Source: Clostridium sp. AM22-11AC (lineage in GTDB: Bacteria > Bacillota > Clostridia > Lachnospirales > Lachnospiraceae). From it: a DNA stretch of 64,000 nt. Shown piece after piece: positions 35,315 to 44,097 of the stretch. The stretch covers positions 186,001-250,000 of the forward strand of contig NZ_QUCM01000005.1 in assembly GCF_003473545.1 (NCBI RefSeq), in the 5' to 3' direction. The position numbers and the translations under genes were made by a program. Every line of letters begins with the position of its first letter. The first letter of the stretch is position 1. Under the pieces are notes generated by a model. That model made no database searches, was not told where the DNA came from, and saw only the letters and a list, made by a program, of their open reading frames with translations.

Positions 35315-36508
35315 ATGAAGAAGTTCAAACGTATTTTTGTGATCGTAATGGATTCTTTTGGCGCAGGCCATGCAAAAGACGGTGCTGCCTATGGGGATGA
35401 TGGGGCAGATACCATGGGCCATATTGCAGAAAAACATGATAACTGGAAGATCCCAAATCTGACCAGACTGGGACTTGCAAATCTCCATCCTTTAAAGGGA
35501 GTAACACCGGCAGAACATCCTCTGGGCTATCAGCTGGTATTAAACGAAAAAAGCTGTGGTAAAGATACCATGACAGGACACTGGGAAATGATGGGAATTT
35601 ATACCACAAAGCCATTTGTTACCTTTACGGATCATGGTTTTCCGCCGGAACTGATCCATGAGCTGGAAGAGCGCACCGGACATAAGATCATTGGAAATAA
35701 GAGCGCCAGCGGTACAGAGATCCTGGATGAGCTGGCAGAGGAAGAGATTGCAACCGGTCACATGATCGTGTATACATCCGCTGACTCCGTACTTCAGATC
35801 TGCGGAAATGAAGAGACTTTTGGACTGGATGAACTTTACCGCTGCTGTGAGATTGCAAGGGAACTGACCTTAAAAGATGAGTGGAGAGTAGGCCGCGTTA
35901 TTGCAAGACCTTATGTAGGAAAGAAAAAGGGTGAGTTTAAGCGTACCAGCAACCGTCATGACTATGCTTTAAAGCCAACAGGAAAGACTGCCTTAGATGC
36001 ATTAAAAGAAAAGGGATATGATGTGATCTCTGTAGGAAAGATCCGTGATATCTTTGACGGCGAAGGCATTACAGAGGCGTATAAGTCAAAGAGCTCGGTT
36101 CATGGTATGGAGCAGACCATTGATATTGCAAAAAATGAAGACTTTACAGGTTTATGCTTTATCAACCTGGTTGACTTTGACGCGCTGTGGGGCCACAGAA
36201 GAAATCCGGAAGGTTATGCAAAAGAAGTGGAAAACTTTGATGTGAAGCTGGGTGAACTGTTACAGGATCTGAAAGAAGATGACCTGTTAATGATCACTGC
36301 AGATCATGGAAATGACCCGACTTGGACCGGTACAGACCATACAAGAGAGCAGGTACCGCTTCTGGTTTATTCCCCGTCTTTAAAAGAAGGCGGAAAATTG
36401 CCGGAAACAGATACCTTCGGTGTGATCGGCGCTACAGTTGCAGATAACTTTGAAGTGAAAATGCCGGAAGGAACCATCGGTACTTCTATTTTAGAGCAGT
36501 TTAAATAA
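35315..36508 (+). CDS. deoB: Phosphopentomutase
   Basis: Alkaline-phosphatase-fold mutase interconverting ribose-1- and ribose-5-phosphate (and the deoxy forms) in nucleoside salvage. The 397 residues include [15 protein letters not shown] with the metal Asp at the start, [11 protein letters not shown] with the phosphorylated Thr, [11 protein letters not shown] and the metal ligands in [37 protein letters not shown] precedes the ATG. Single-gene unit divergent from asnA, with a terminator after it. Confidence 0.96.
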   Translation: MKKFKRIFVIVMDSFGAGHAKDGAAYGDDGADTMGHIAEKHDNWKIPNLTRLGLANLHPLKGVTPAEHPLGYQLVLNEKSCGKDTMTGHWEMMGIYTTKPFVTFTDHGFPPELIHELEERTGHKIIGNKSASGTEILDELAEEEIATGHMIVYTSADSVLQICGNEETFGLDELYRCCEIARELTLKDEWRVGRVIARPYVGKKKGEFKRTSNRHDYALKPTGKTALDALKEKGYDVISVGKIRDIFDGEGITEAYKSKSSVHGMEQTIDIAKNEDFTGLCFINLVDFDALWGHRRNPEGYAKEVENFDVKLGELLQDLKEDDLLMITADHGNDPTWTGTDHTREQVPLLVYSPSLKEGGKLPETDTFGVIGATVADNFEVKMPEGTIGTSILEQFK

Positions 36509-36527
36509 AGATTATAAATGTTTTGAA

Positions 36528-36558
36528 GCAGGCAGAGGGGAATTCTGCCTGCTTTTTT
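36528..36558 (+). terminator. Rho-independent terminator after deoB
   Basis: GCAGGCAGA (36528-36536), 7-nt loop, TCTGCCTGC (36544-36552), six T residues (36553-36558). Confidence 0.93.
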
Positions 36559-36608
36559 GAAATTATCTTTTTTATGCGGGCGTTTGCCGGTGTTTATAAA
36601 CAGTTTAA

Positions 36609-36637
36609 TTGAAATGAAAGGCTGTCTGTGGTATTAT
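36609..36637 (+). promoter_or_regulatory. Promoter for the sirtuin-like gene
   Basis: TTGAAA (36609-36614), 17 bp, TATTAT (36632-36637). The predicted start of transcription is near 36644, after an in-frame ATG at 36636, which supports the downstream start at 36675. Confidence 0.65.
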
Positions 36638-36674
36638 GTTGATTGACATAATTTGCAGGAAGGCAGAAAAATCC

Positions 36675-37337
36675 ATGGAAAATACAAAAGCAGAGGTCAG
36701 AGAAAAGATAAAAGAGGCTCAGAAAGTTCTGATCGGGATCGGGAAAGAATGGGCGCTGCGGGATGATGAAAAAGATATCCGTTTCCGTCATTTAAGCGAT
36801 CCGGCCCAGTCTGATCTGAAGGCAGCTTATGAGGAACTTTATCAGCTGATCCAGGATAAAGATTATTACATTGTTACTACTTTAACAGATGGAGCCATTT
36901 ACGAAATGCCTTTTGATAAAAACAGGATCGTAGCTCCCTGTGGAAATATCCACTGGAGACAGTGCTCCAAAGCCTGCACAAAGGATATCTGGGAAGAAGG
37001 AGAAGTACCGGATGATATCTGTCCACACTGCAAGGCGCCTCTTACCGGAAATACTTTAAAGGCAGAAACATATATTGAAGAAGGCTATCTTCCAAGATGG
37101 AAAGATTATATGAAATGGCAGACCGGTACCATTAACCGTTCTCTGGTGATCCTGGAACTGGGAGAGGGATTTTCTACGCCTACGGTAATGCGCTGGCCTT
37201 TTGAGAAGATCATTTATTTTAATCAGAAATCAAAATTATACCGTATCAATGAAAACTTTTACCAGCTTCCAAAAGAGGCAGAGAAAAGAGGAGTTTCTGT
37301 CCATGAAAATTCAGTTCGCTGGATGCTTGAAAAATAA
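36675..37337 (+). CDS. Divergent sirtuin-like zinc protein
   Basis: A 220-residue protein resembling the C-terminal part of NAD-dependent sirtuins. The region YYIVTTLTDGAIYEMPFDKN corresponds to the usual T-x-N-x-D-x-h-x-x-x-aG-F stretch, followed by a four-cysteine zinc site (CGNIHWRQC and CPHC) and a late GEGFSTPTVMRWPFEKI. The expected catalytic His-Gly appears as Cys-Gly, and the N-terminal G-A-G-I-S nucleotide loop is not recognisable, so deacylase activity is doubtful. Start at 36675 follows AGGAAGG. Lies upstream of hisHF after 60 bases. Confidence 0.6.
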   Translation: MENTKAEVREKIKEAQKVLIGIGKEWALRDDEKDIRFRHLSDPAQSDLKAAYEELYQLIQDKDYYIVTTLTDGAIYEMPFDKNRIVAPCGNIHWRQCSKACTKDIWEEGEVPDDICPHCKAPLTGNTLKAETYIEEGYLPRWKDYMKWQTGTINRSLVILELGEGFSTPTVMRWPFEKIIYFNQKSKLYRINENFYQLPKEAEKRGVSVHENSVRWMLEK

Positions 37338-37397
37338 AAAGCAGAAAATGGCAGATAAACTGCATATACAGACAAAAGACGAAAGAGAGGAACGACC

Positions 37398-38006
37398 ATG
37401 ATCGCTGTAATAGACTATGACGCAGGAAATTTAAAAAGCGTAGAAAAAGCGCTGATCTTTCTTGGAGAAACACCAGTCATCACCAGAGACAGAGAAGAAC
37501 TTTTAGCTGCTGACAAAGTGATCCTTCCAGGCGTAGGTGCCTTTGGGGATGCCATGGACCGTCTGCATCAGTATGGACTGGTGGATGTGATAAAAGAGGT
37601 TGTAAAAAAAGGGACTCCTTTTCTTGGCATCTGCCTGGGACTGCAGCTGATGTTTGAAAGCAGTGAAGAAAGTCCGGGAGTAGAAGGTCTTGGACTTCTC
37701 CCGGGAAAGATCCTTAAGATACCGGAGACGCCGGGAATGAAAGTTCCTCATATGGGATGGAATTCTTTAAAGATCGATCCCAACTCCAGACTGTTTAAGG
37801 GAATTCCAGATGGAAACTATGTATATTTTGTCCATTCCTATTATCTGAAAGCAGGATCTGAAGATATAGTGGCAGCAACAACAGAGTATGGAACCCATAT
37901 CCATGCAGCGGTGGAAAAAGGTAATCTTTATGCCTGCCAGTTCCATCCGGAAAAGAGCAGTCAGACAGGACTTAAGATCCTTGAGAATTTTATCAGCCTG
38001 CCATAA
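37398..38006 (+). CDS. hisH: Imidazole glycerol phosphate synthase glutaminase subunit
   Basis: Glutaminase subunit that supplies ammonia to HisF in histidine biosynthesis. The 202 residues show MIAVIDYDAGNLKSVEKAL, LPGVGAFGDAM, the nucleophile in FLGICLGLQLMFESSEE, and the catalytic pair in CQFHPEKSSQTG. GAGAGGAACGACC precedes the ATG. It precedes hisF by 36 bases. No other his genes are in the window. Confidence 0.96.
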   Translation: MIAVIDYDAGNLKSVEKALIFLGETPVITRDREELLAADKVILPGVGAFGDAMDRLHQYGLVDVIKEVVKKGTPFLGICLGLQLMFESSEESPGVEGLGLLPGKILKIPETPGMKVPHMGWNSLKIDPNSRLFKGIPDGNYVYFVHSYYLKAGSEDIVAATTEYGTHIHAAVEKGNLYACQFHPEKSSQTGLKILENFISLP

Positions 38007-38042
38007 AGATTTTAAAAGTACGCAGAGAAAGGAAGAAAAAAT

Positions 38043-38804
38043 ATGTTTACAAAAAGGATCATTCCCTGCCTGGATGTGAATAATGGCCGGGTGGTAAAAG
38101 GTGTTAATTTTGTAAATCTGAAAGATGCCGGTGATCCGGTAGAGATTGCAGCTGCTTATGACAGAGCCGGTGCAGATGAACTTGTATTTCTGGATATTAC
38201 AGCGTCTTCTGACCATAGAAAAACAGTAGTGGATATGGTGCGTCAGGTAGCAGAAAAGGTATTTATCCCTTTTACAGTAGGCGGCGGTATCCGTACAGTA
38301 GAAGATTTCAGACTGCTTCTTCGTGAAGGCGCAGATAAGATATCCATTAATTCATCTGCTATTGACAATCCACAGCTGATCCATGATGCAGCCCAGAAAT
38401 TCGGCAGACAGTGCGTCGTGGTTGCTGTTGACGCAAAGCGCAGGGCAGACGGTTCCGGTTGGAATGTATACAAACACGGTGGACGCTTAGATACAGGTCT
38501 GGATGTGCTGGAGTGGGTAAAAAAAGCAGACTCTTTAGGAGCAGGAGAGATTCTTCTTACCAGTATGGACTGTGATGGAACAAAAGCCGGTTATGACAAT
38601 GAACTGACTGCAGCTGTAGCAGATCTGGTCAGTATTCCTGTGATCGCTTCCGGCGGAGCTGGAACAAAAGAGCATTTTTATGATGCACTGACTAAGGGAA
38701 AGGCAGATGCAGTGCTGGCAGCGTCATTATTCCACTATAAAGAACTGGAGATCTGTGATCTGAAGGATTATCTGGCTGGCAGAGGTATTTCTGTGCGCAG
38801 ATAA
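38043..38804 (+). CDS. hisF: Imidazole glycerol phosphate synthase cyclase subunit
   Basis: Cyclase barrel that converts PRFAR and ammonia into imidazole glycerol phosphate and AICAR. The 253 residues contain the signature [47 protein letters not shown] with the phosphate site, [14 protein letters not shown] with the second phosphate site, and [13 protein letters not shown]. Catalytic Asp11 and Asp130 equivalents appear in CLDV and VVAVDAKR. Full length and well conserved, so a genuine histidine-pathway enzyme. Confidence 0.97.
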   Translation: MFTKRIIPCLDVNNGRVVKGVNFVNLKDAGDPVEIAAAYDRAGADELVFLDITASSDHRKTVVDMVRQVAEKVFIPFTVGGGIRTVEDFRLLLREGADKISINSSAIDNPQLIHDAAQKFGRQCVVVAVDAKRRADGSGWNVYKHGGRLDTGLDVLEWVKKADSLGAGEILLTSMDCDGTKAGYDNELTAAVADLVSIPVIASGGAGTKEHFYDALTKGKADAVLAASLFHYKELEICDLKDYLAGRGISVRR

Positions 38805-38890
38805 GATTATCTGTTGTGTAGATAAAAATATTGGCATTAACAGATAAAAGACTGTGAAAAATACAACATCACAGAAGAAAAGGAGCAAAA

Positions 38891-39571
38891 ATGGCTGCAA
38901 TATCCAATGACTGGCTTGAACCATTGCAGGGTGAATTTAAAAAGCCATATTATAAAAAATTATATGATACCGTACTTCACGAATATCAGACCCGCAAGAT
39001 ATTTCCTGCGCCGGATGATATTTTCAATGCATTTTCTTTTACACCATTGGCAAATGTAAAAGTCGTGATCCTTGGCCAGGATCCATACCACAACGACGGC
39101 CAGGCACATGGACTGAGTTTTTCCGTAAAGCCGGATATAGATATCCCTCCGTCCCTGGTGAATATTTATCAGGAACTTCACGATGATCTTGGCTGTTACA
39201 TACCAAATAACGGCTATCTGAAAAAATGGGCGGACCAGGGCGTTATGCTTTTGAACACTGTTCTTACAGTACGTGCCCATCAGGCCAATTCCCATCATGA
39301 TATTGGCTGGGAGCAGTTTACAGACGCTGCCATCCGGGTCTTAAATGAACAGGACCGTCCGATGGTATTTATCCTGTGGGGCAGACCGGCCCAGGCGGAA
39401 AAGGCTATGTTAAACAATCCAAAGCATATGATCTTAGAGGCGCCTCATCCAAGCCCGTTATCTGCTTACAGAGGATTTTTCGGCAGCCGTCCTTTCAGCA
39501 AGACCAATGATTTTCTCAGGGAACATGGTTTGGAGCCGATTGACTGGCAGATTGAAAACATAGAAAAATAA
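38891..39571 (+). CDS. ung: Uracil-DNA glycosylase
   Basis: Removes uracil from DNA as the first step in base-excision repair. The 226 residues have the water-activating motif VVILGQDPYHNDGQAHGLSFSV, VLLLNTVLTVR-like MLLNTVLTVRAHQANSHH, and the DNA-intercalating loop HPSPLSAYRGFFGSRPFS. Family I, normal length. AAAAGGAGC precedes the ATG. It sits 36 bases before uppP. Confidence 0.97.
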   Translation: MAAISNDWLEPLQGEFKKPYYKKLYDTVLHEYQTRKIFPAPDDIFNAFSFTPLANVKVVILGQDPYHNDGQAHGLSFSVKPDIDIPPSLVNIYQELHDDLGCYIPNNGYLKKWADQGVMLLNTVLTVRAHQANSHHDIGWEQFTDAAIRVLNEQDRPMVFILWGRPAQAEKAMLNNPKHMILEAPHPSPLSAYRGFFGSRPFSKTNDFLREHGLEPIDWQIENIEK

Positions 39572-39606
39572 ATATAAAAATAAAGATAAAAATATAAGGA
39601 GTAATA

Positions 39607-40449
39607 ATGAGTATAGTAGAAATTTTAAAGGTGATCGTTCTGGGAATTGTGGAAGGTTTCACCGAATGGCTGCCTATCAGCAGCACAGGTCATATGATCC
39701 TGGTAGACGAGATCATCCATTTAAACCAGCCGGACGCATTTAAAGACATGTTTCTGGTAGTGATCCAGTTAGGTGCCATCCTTGCAGTTGCGGTCATGTA
39801 TTTCCAGAAATTAAACCCATTCAGCCCATCTAAATCAGCCAGACAGAAGCAGGCAACCTGGGCATTGTGGATCAAGATTGTGATCGCATGTATCCCGGCA
39901 GCTGTATTGGGCCTTTTATTTGATGACTGGATGGAAGCTCATCTGTATAACGCATATGTAGTAGCAGCTACACTGATCATTTATGGTGTGCTGTTCATTG
40001 TTCTGGAAAACAGCTCTATTACAGCTAACCCATCCATTACCAAAGTTGGTCATGTTTCCACTAAAACAGCTCTTTTTATTGGTCTGTTCCAGCTTCTTTC
40101 CCTGGTTCCGGGAACTTCCCGTTCCGGTTCTACCATTTTAGGAGCAATGGTACTTGGCTGTTCCAGAGGCGTGGCAGCAGAATTTTCCTTCTTCTTAGGT
40201 ATTCCAGTCATGTTTGGAGCAAGTTTTTTAAAATTAGTGAAGTTTTTTGTAAAAGGAAATGTATTAACTGGTCCTCAGATCTTTTACACCATTCTGGGAA
40301 TGGCTATTGCTTTTGGCGTATCTGTATATTCCATCCAGTTCTTAATGGGATATGTGCGCAGACACGACTTTAAGTTCTTTGGATACTATCGTATTATCTT
40401 AGGCGTTGTAGTGCTTGCGTATTTTGGAATTACAGCACTGGCTGCCTGA
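39607..40449 (+). CDS. uppP: Undecaprenyl-diphosphatase
   Basis: Membrane phosphatase that recycles undecaprenyl diphosphate for peptidoglycan synthesis and confers bacitracin resistance when abundant. The 280 residues form about eight helices with the family motifs [20 protein letters not shown] (catalytic Glu-rich loop) and [17 protein letters not shown] (phosphate-binding Arg). Equivalent to BacA. AAGGAGTAAT precedes the ATG. It ends at a terminator shared with the DAHP synthase gene on the other strand. Confidence 0.96.
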   Translation: MSIVEILKVIVLGIVEGFTEWLPISSTGHMILVDEIIHLNQPDAFKDMFLVVIQLGAILAVAVMYFQKLNPFSPSKSARQKQATWALWIKIVIACIPAAVLGLLFDDWMEAHLYNAYVVAATLIIYGVLFIVLENSSITANPSITKVGHVSTKTALFIGLFQLLSLVPGTSRSGSTILGAMVLGCSRGVAAEFSFFLGIPVMFGASFLKLVKFFVKGNVLTGPQIFYTILGMAIAFGVSVYSIQFLMGYVRRHDFKFFGYYRIILGVVVLAYFGITALAA

Positions 40450-40501
40450 AAAATATAAATCCCCAAATGCCTACATGGCAGGCAGATAAAAGATCGCAAA
40501 C

Positions 40502-40543
40502 AAAAAACTCCGTCCTGTTATCATATCAGGAACGGAGTTTTTT
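40502..40543. terminator. Bidirectional terminator between uppP and DAHP synthase
   Basis: AAAAAACTCCGT (40502-40513) pairs with ACGGAGTTTTTT (40532-40543), with an inner CCTG/CAGG. A-run on one side and T-run on the other serve both convergent genes. Confidence 0.92.
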
Positions 40544-40560
40544 AATACCGATCTTAATTT

Positions 40561-41592
40561 TTAATCAGCCATCTCAGCAATATCATACAGCAGCTTCTCA
40601 GACTCATCCCATCCAAGACATGGGTCAGTAATGGACTGTCCGTAGCAGTGTTCGCCGATCTTGTGGTTTCCTGGCTCGATGTAGCTTTCGATCATCAGGC
40701 CTTTTACCAGATGACGGATGTCATCAGAATGGCGGCGGCTGTGAAGCACTTCTTTTGCGATACGAACCTGTTCTGCATACTTCTTGTTGGAGTTGGAGTG
40801 GTTGGTATCTACGATGCAGGCCGGGTTCTTTAAGTTTCTCTTGGAGTAAAGCTCAAAGAGCAGGTGCAGGTCCTCATAATGGTAGTTCGGGATGCACTGT
40901 CCATGTTTATTGACAGCACCGCGCAGGATGGTATGGGCTAATGGATTTCCAGGGCAGGAAACTTCATCACCGCGGAAGATAAAGTCATGTGGCAGCTGGG
41001 CTGCTACAACAGAGTTTAACATAACGCTGAGATCGCCGCTGGTAGGGTTTTTCATACCAACCGGTACATCACAGCCGCTGGCTACCAGACGGTGGTACTG
41101 GTTCTCTACAGAACGCGCGCCAACTGCAATATAAGACATGATATCAGACAGATACTGAAGGTTATCCGGATACAGCATTTCGTCAGCAGTAGACATTCCG
41201 GTTTCACGGAATACCTTCATGTGCATATGACGGATCGCTAAAATTCCCTGAAGCATATCAGGCTTTTTTTCCGGGTCCGGCTGATGGAGCATACCCATAT
41301 AGCCTTCGCCTGTGGTTCTTGGCTTATTGGTATAAACTCTTGGTACAATGAGAAGTCTGTCTTTTGTCTTTTCCTGAACCTTTGCAAGACGGTTTGCATA
41401 GTCGCAGACAGCATCTTCATTATCTGCGGAACAAGGTCCGATGATAACAAGGAATTTGTTGCTTTCTCCGGTAATTACTTTTTTGATCTCTTCATCTCTT
41501 TCAGCTTTTAAAACTGCCAGCTTCTCAGGCAGAGGGAACTGTTCTAAGATCTCTGCCGGGCTTGGAAGTTCATTTACAAGTTTGAAACTCAT
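40561..41592 (-). CDS. DAHP synthase, type I (AroFGH-like)
   Basis: First enzyme of the shikimate pathway, condensing phosphoenolpyruvate and erythrose-4-phosphate. The 343 residues contain LVIIGPCSADNEDAVCDYANR, PRTTGEGYMGMLHQPDP, ADEMLYPDNLQYLSD, ARSVENQYHRLVASG, VGMKNPTSGDL, VDTNHSNSNKKY and IEPGNHKIG, the order of the type I-alpha enzymes that are usually feedback-inhibited. Start at 41592 is chosen by GGGAGG 12 bases upstream. The neighbouring tyrS is divergent, so a link to tyrosine supply is plausible. Confidence 0.95.
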   Translation of the reverse strand: MSFKLVNELPSPAEILEQFPLPEKLAVLKAERDEEIKKVITGESNKFLVIIGPCSADNEDAVCDYANRLAKVQEKTKDRLLIVPRVYTNKPRTTGEGYMGMLHQPDPEKKPDMLQGILAIRHMHMKVFRETGMSTADEMLYPDNLQYLSDIMSYIAVGARSVENQYHRLVASGCDVPVGMKNPTSGDLSVMLNSVVAAQLPHDFIFRGDEVSCPGNPLAHTILRGAVNKHGQCIPNYHYEDLHLLFELYSKRNLKNPACIVDTNHSNSNKKYAEQVRIAKEVLHSRRHSDDIRHLVKGLMIESYIEPGNHKIGEHCYGQSITDPCLGWDESEKLLYDIAEMAD

Positions 41593-41671
41593 GTCTTCTT
41601 TATCCTCCCGATGTAACAACTTATGAAAACAAATGTCTGCCGGTGCAGTCACTTCTTTTTCTTTAGGACTC

Positions 41672-41700
41672 ATTATAGTATAACTTTGTGGAAGTTGCAA
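41672..41700 (-). promoter_or_regulatory. Promoter of the DAHP synthase gene
   Basis: On the minus strand, TTGCAA (41700-41695), 17 bp, TATAAT (41677-41672), giving a leader of about 70 nt. Confidence 0.75.
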
Positions 41701-41715
41701 CGCAAAAAAATCCCA

Positions 41716-41744
41716 TTGACAAAAATGATATAACTGCCTATAAT
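41716..41744 (+). promoter_or_regulatory. Promoter of the T-box/tyrS unit
   Basis: Perfect hexamers TTGACA (41716-41721) and TATAAT (41739-41744) separated by 17 bp. It is back to back with the DAHP synthase promoter; the two -35 boxes are 15 bp apart. Confidence 0.93.
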
Positions 41745-41750
41745 AGCCTT

Positions 41751-42036
41751 AATTTCATGACTTGGCAATGATGGGAACAAGTAATTTTCTGCAAAAGCAT
41801 ACAGAAAGCAGCCGGCAGATGAGAGGCGCATGGAAAGCAGAACATGAATACATCCCTGAGCTTTGCACCGAATAACATAAAAGTTTAGTAGGCTGCAACG
41901 GAGATGGTACACGTTATAGTACCCGGGTATCCTCGAAAGAGCGTACCTTTTAAGGCAGGCAGTGTGAGCTGTCTGTGAATTAAGGTGGTAACACGGGCTT
42001 ACAGCTTCGTCCTTTAGCGGGGACGAGGCTTTTTTT
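41751..42036 (+). promoter_or_regulatory. T-box leader, probable tyrosine-tRNA sensor
   Basis: About 285-nt leader before tyrS. The conserved T-box sequence AAGGTGGTAACACGG is at 41982-41996. The terminator is AGCTTCGTCC (42003-42012) with GGACGAGGCT (42021-42030) and a T-run to 42036; the T-box bases can pair alternatively as an antiterminator. A candidate UAC specifier lies in the stem I region around GAATACATCCC (about 41849-41859). Uncharged tRNA-Tyr is expected to stabilise the antiterminator and raise tyrS expression. Confidence 0.93.
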
Positions 42037-42115
42037 ATTCCCTGTTCCTTGTACATGAAAGAAAAAATTGCTATACTTAGAATTAAGATATAATGCGACG
42101 AAAGGAAAGAAAAAA

Positions 42116-43342
42116 ATGCAAATCTACGAAGAGTTAGTTGCCAGAGGCCTGATCGCCCAGGTAACAAATGAAGAAGAAATCCGTAAAATGGTAAACGAAG
42201 GAAAGGCAGTTTTCTACATCGGTTTTGACCCAACCGCTGACAGCCTTCATGTAGGACATTTCATGGCACTGTGCCTGATGAAACGTCTCCAGATGGCAGG
42301 AAATAAGCCGATCGCCCTGATCGGCGGCGGAACCGGTATGGTAGGTGACCCATCCGGACGTACAGATATGCGTAAGATGATGACTCCTGAGATCATCCAG
42401 CACAACTGTGACTGCTTCAAGAAGCAGATGAGCCGTTTTATCGACTTCTCCGATGGAAAAGCCCTGATGGTAAACAATGCTGAGTGGCTGATGAACTTAA
42501 ACTACATCGAATTCTTAAGAGAAGTAGGACCTCATTTCTCTGTAAATAACATGCTCCGTGCAGAGTGCTACAAGCAGAGAATGGAAAAAGGTTTAAGCTT
42601 CTTAGAGTTCAACTACATGCTGATGCAGAGCTACGACTTCTATGAGCTGTTCCAGCGCTACGGCTGCAACATGCAGTTTGGTGGTGATGACCAGTGGAGC
42701 AATATGTTAGGCGGTACCGAGCTGATCCGTCGTAAACTGGGCAAAGACGCTCATGCTATGACCATTACCCTGTTATTAAACTCCGAAGGCAAGAAGATGG
42801 GCAAGACCCAGTCCGGCGCTGTATGGCTGGATCCTGAAAAGACATCTCCATTTGACTTCTATCAGTACTGGAGAAATGTTGGTGATGCTGACGTTCTTAA
42901 GTGCCTGCGTATGCTTACCTTCCTGCCATTAGAGCAGATCGATGAGATGGACAAGTGGGAAGGAAGCCAGTTAAATAAGGCAAAAGAAATCCTTGCATTT
43001 GAGCTGACCAAGTTAGTTCATGGTGAAGAAGAGGCAACAAAGGCACAGGAAGGCGCAAGAGCTTTATTTGCAGGCGGCGCTAATACAGATAATATGCCAA
43101 CCTGCGAGTTAAGTGAAGAAGATTTCGCAGATGACAATATTGACATTTTAACCGTTCTTACAAAGTCCGGCCTGGCTGCATCCCGTTCTGAGGCAAGAAG
43201 AAACGTAGAGCAGGGCGGTGTATCTGTTGACGGAACTCAGATCAAGGATATCAAGGCAGTATTTGCAAAAGACCAGTTTGCAGGTGACGGCGTTGTAGTT
43301 AAGCGCGGAAAGAAGAACTTTAAGAAAGTTATTTTAAAGTAG
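42116..43342 (+). CDS. tyrS: Tyrosyl-tRNA synthetase
   Basis: Charges tRNA-Tyr. The 408 residues contain the class I HIGH-type signature [62 protein letters not shown] and the KMSKS-type [12 protein letters not shown], with a C-terminal S4 RNA-binding domain ([18 protein letters not shown]). This is the TyrRZ-like longer form. The start is the ATG at 42116 after AAAGGAAAG; an upstream in-frame ATG at 42068 adds no homologous residues. Controlled by the T-box. Confidence 0.97.
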   Translation: MQIYEELVARGLIAQVTNEEEIRKMVNEGKAVFYIGFDPTADSLHVGHFMALCLMKRLQMAGNKPIALIGGGTGMVGDPSGRTDMRKMMTPEIIQHNCDCFKKQMSRFIDFSDGKALMVNNAEWLMNLNYIEFLREVGPHFSVNNMLRAECYKQRMEKGLSFLEFNYMLMQSYDFYELFQRYGCNMQFGGDDQWSNMLGGTELIRRKLGKDAHAMTITLLLNSEGKKMGKTQSGAVWLDPEKTSPFDFYQYWRNVGDADVLKCLRMLTFLPLEQIDEMDKWEGSQLNKAKEILAFELTKLVHGEEEATKAQEGARALFAGGANTDNMPTCELSEEDFADDNIDILTVLTKSGLAASRSEARRNVEQGGVSVDGTQIKDIKAVFAKDQFAGDGVVVKRGKKNFKKVILK

Positions 43343-43365
43343 GACAGATGAGAGGAGGATGTTAA

Positions 43366-44097
43366 GTGAAAAAATGCGTGACATTGCTTCTGGCAGCAGT
43401 TCTGGCTGTCGGAAGCGCCTTCTCTTCTCAGGCTGGCTCTGCCTTTAAAAAAGAAGTTCCCCTTACCCTGCATATGGATATCAATAACAGGCAGACTCCT
43501 ATTTATGATGGATATACTTCCTATATAATGGGAAACCGGGCATCTGAAAAAGATACATTTACCGTTACAAAAAATTCAGACACCTTAAACCTGGATGATG
43601 TGACCTTAAGCTATTACCTGGTTACTTATGACGGCGGAACAGAGAAAAATCTGGAATGCCGTGTATATGGTCTGAAAGAAGGAGAACATTATCCGGTGGT
43701 CCGCCCGGAAACATTTAGCCGTGAAAGCGAAAAAGGAGATGTTTACGACTCCCTGGAACGCTGTTACGTGGTGGAATTTTCCAAGGATGATGAGCGCAAA
43801 GAATATTATTTTACCATGGCTCCGGAAACAGATATGGCTGCTTACCGTAATATCCATCTGGGAAAATGGGAAAAAGATGTAAAAGGATGGCGCTACCAGT
43901 ATCAGGGAGAGTACCTTACATCCTGGGCAAAGATCAATGATAAGTGGTATCTTTTTGGCATGGATGGATATATGTTGACAGGCTGGCAGGACTCTATGGG
44001 AGCCTTGTATTATCTGAACCCTTCAGACGGCGTGATGATGACAAACTGTACCATAGATGGCCGCAGGCTAGATGGGAGCGGAGCATACAGAGAATGA
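43366..44097 (+). CDS. Secreted protein with C-terminal choline-binding-type repeats
   Basis: An exported protein of 243 residues of unknown function. GTG start after GAGGAGG. Signal peptide about residues 1-23 (SAFSSQAG). The middle domain (residues 30-165, SYYLVTYDGGTEKNLECRV) is not recognised. The last 65 residues are cell-wall-binding-type repeats (EYLTSWAKINDKWYLFGMDG, YMLTGWQDSMGALYYL). The stop overlaps the start of the MATE gene (ATGA), so the two are co-translated, which is an unusual pair. Confidence 0.7.
   Translation: MKKCVTLLLAAVLAVGSAFSSQAGSAFKKEVPLTLHMDINNRQTPIYDGYTSYIMGNRASEKDTFTVTKNSDTLNLDDVTLSYYLVTYDGGTEKNLECRVYGLKEGEHYPVVRPETFSRESEKGDVYDSLERCYVVEFSKDDERKEYYFTMAPETDMAAYRNIHLGKWEKDVKGWRYQYQGEYLTSWAKINDKWYLFGMDGYMLTGWQDSMGALYYLNPSDGVMMTNCTIDGRRLDGSGAYRE

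Noticed and set aside
43944..44093. Upstream extension of the MATE gene
   Set aside because: Lies inside the preceding gene in another frame; no membrane or MATE character before 44094.
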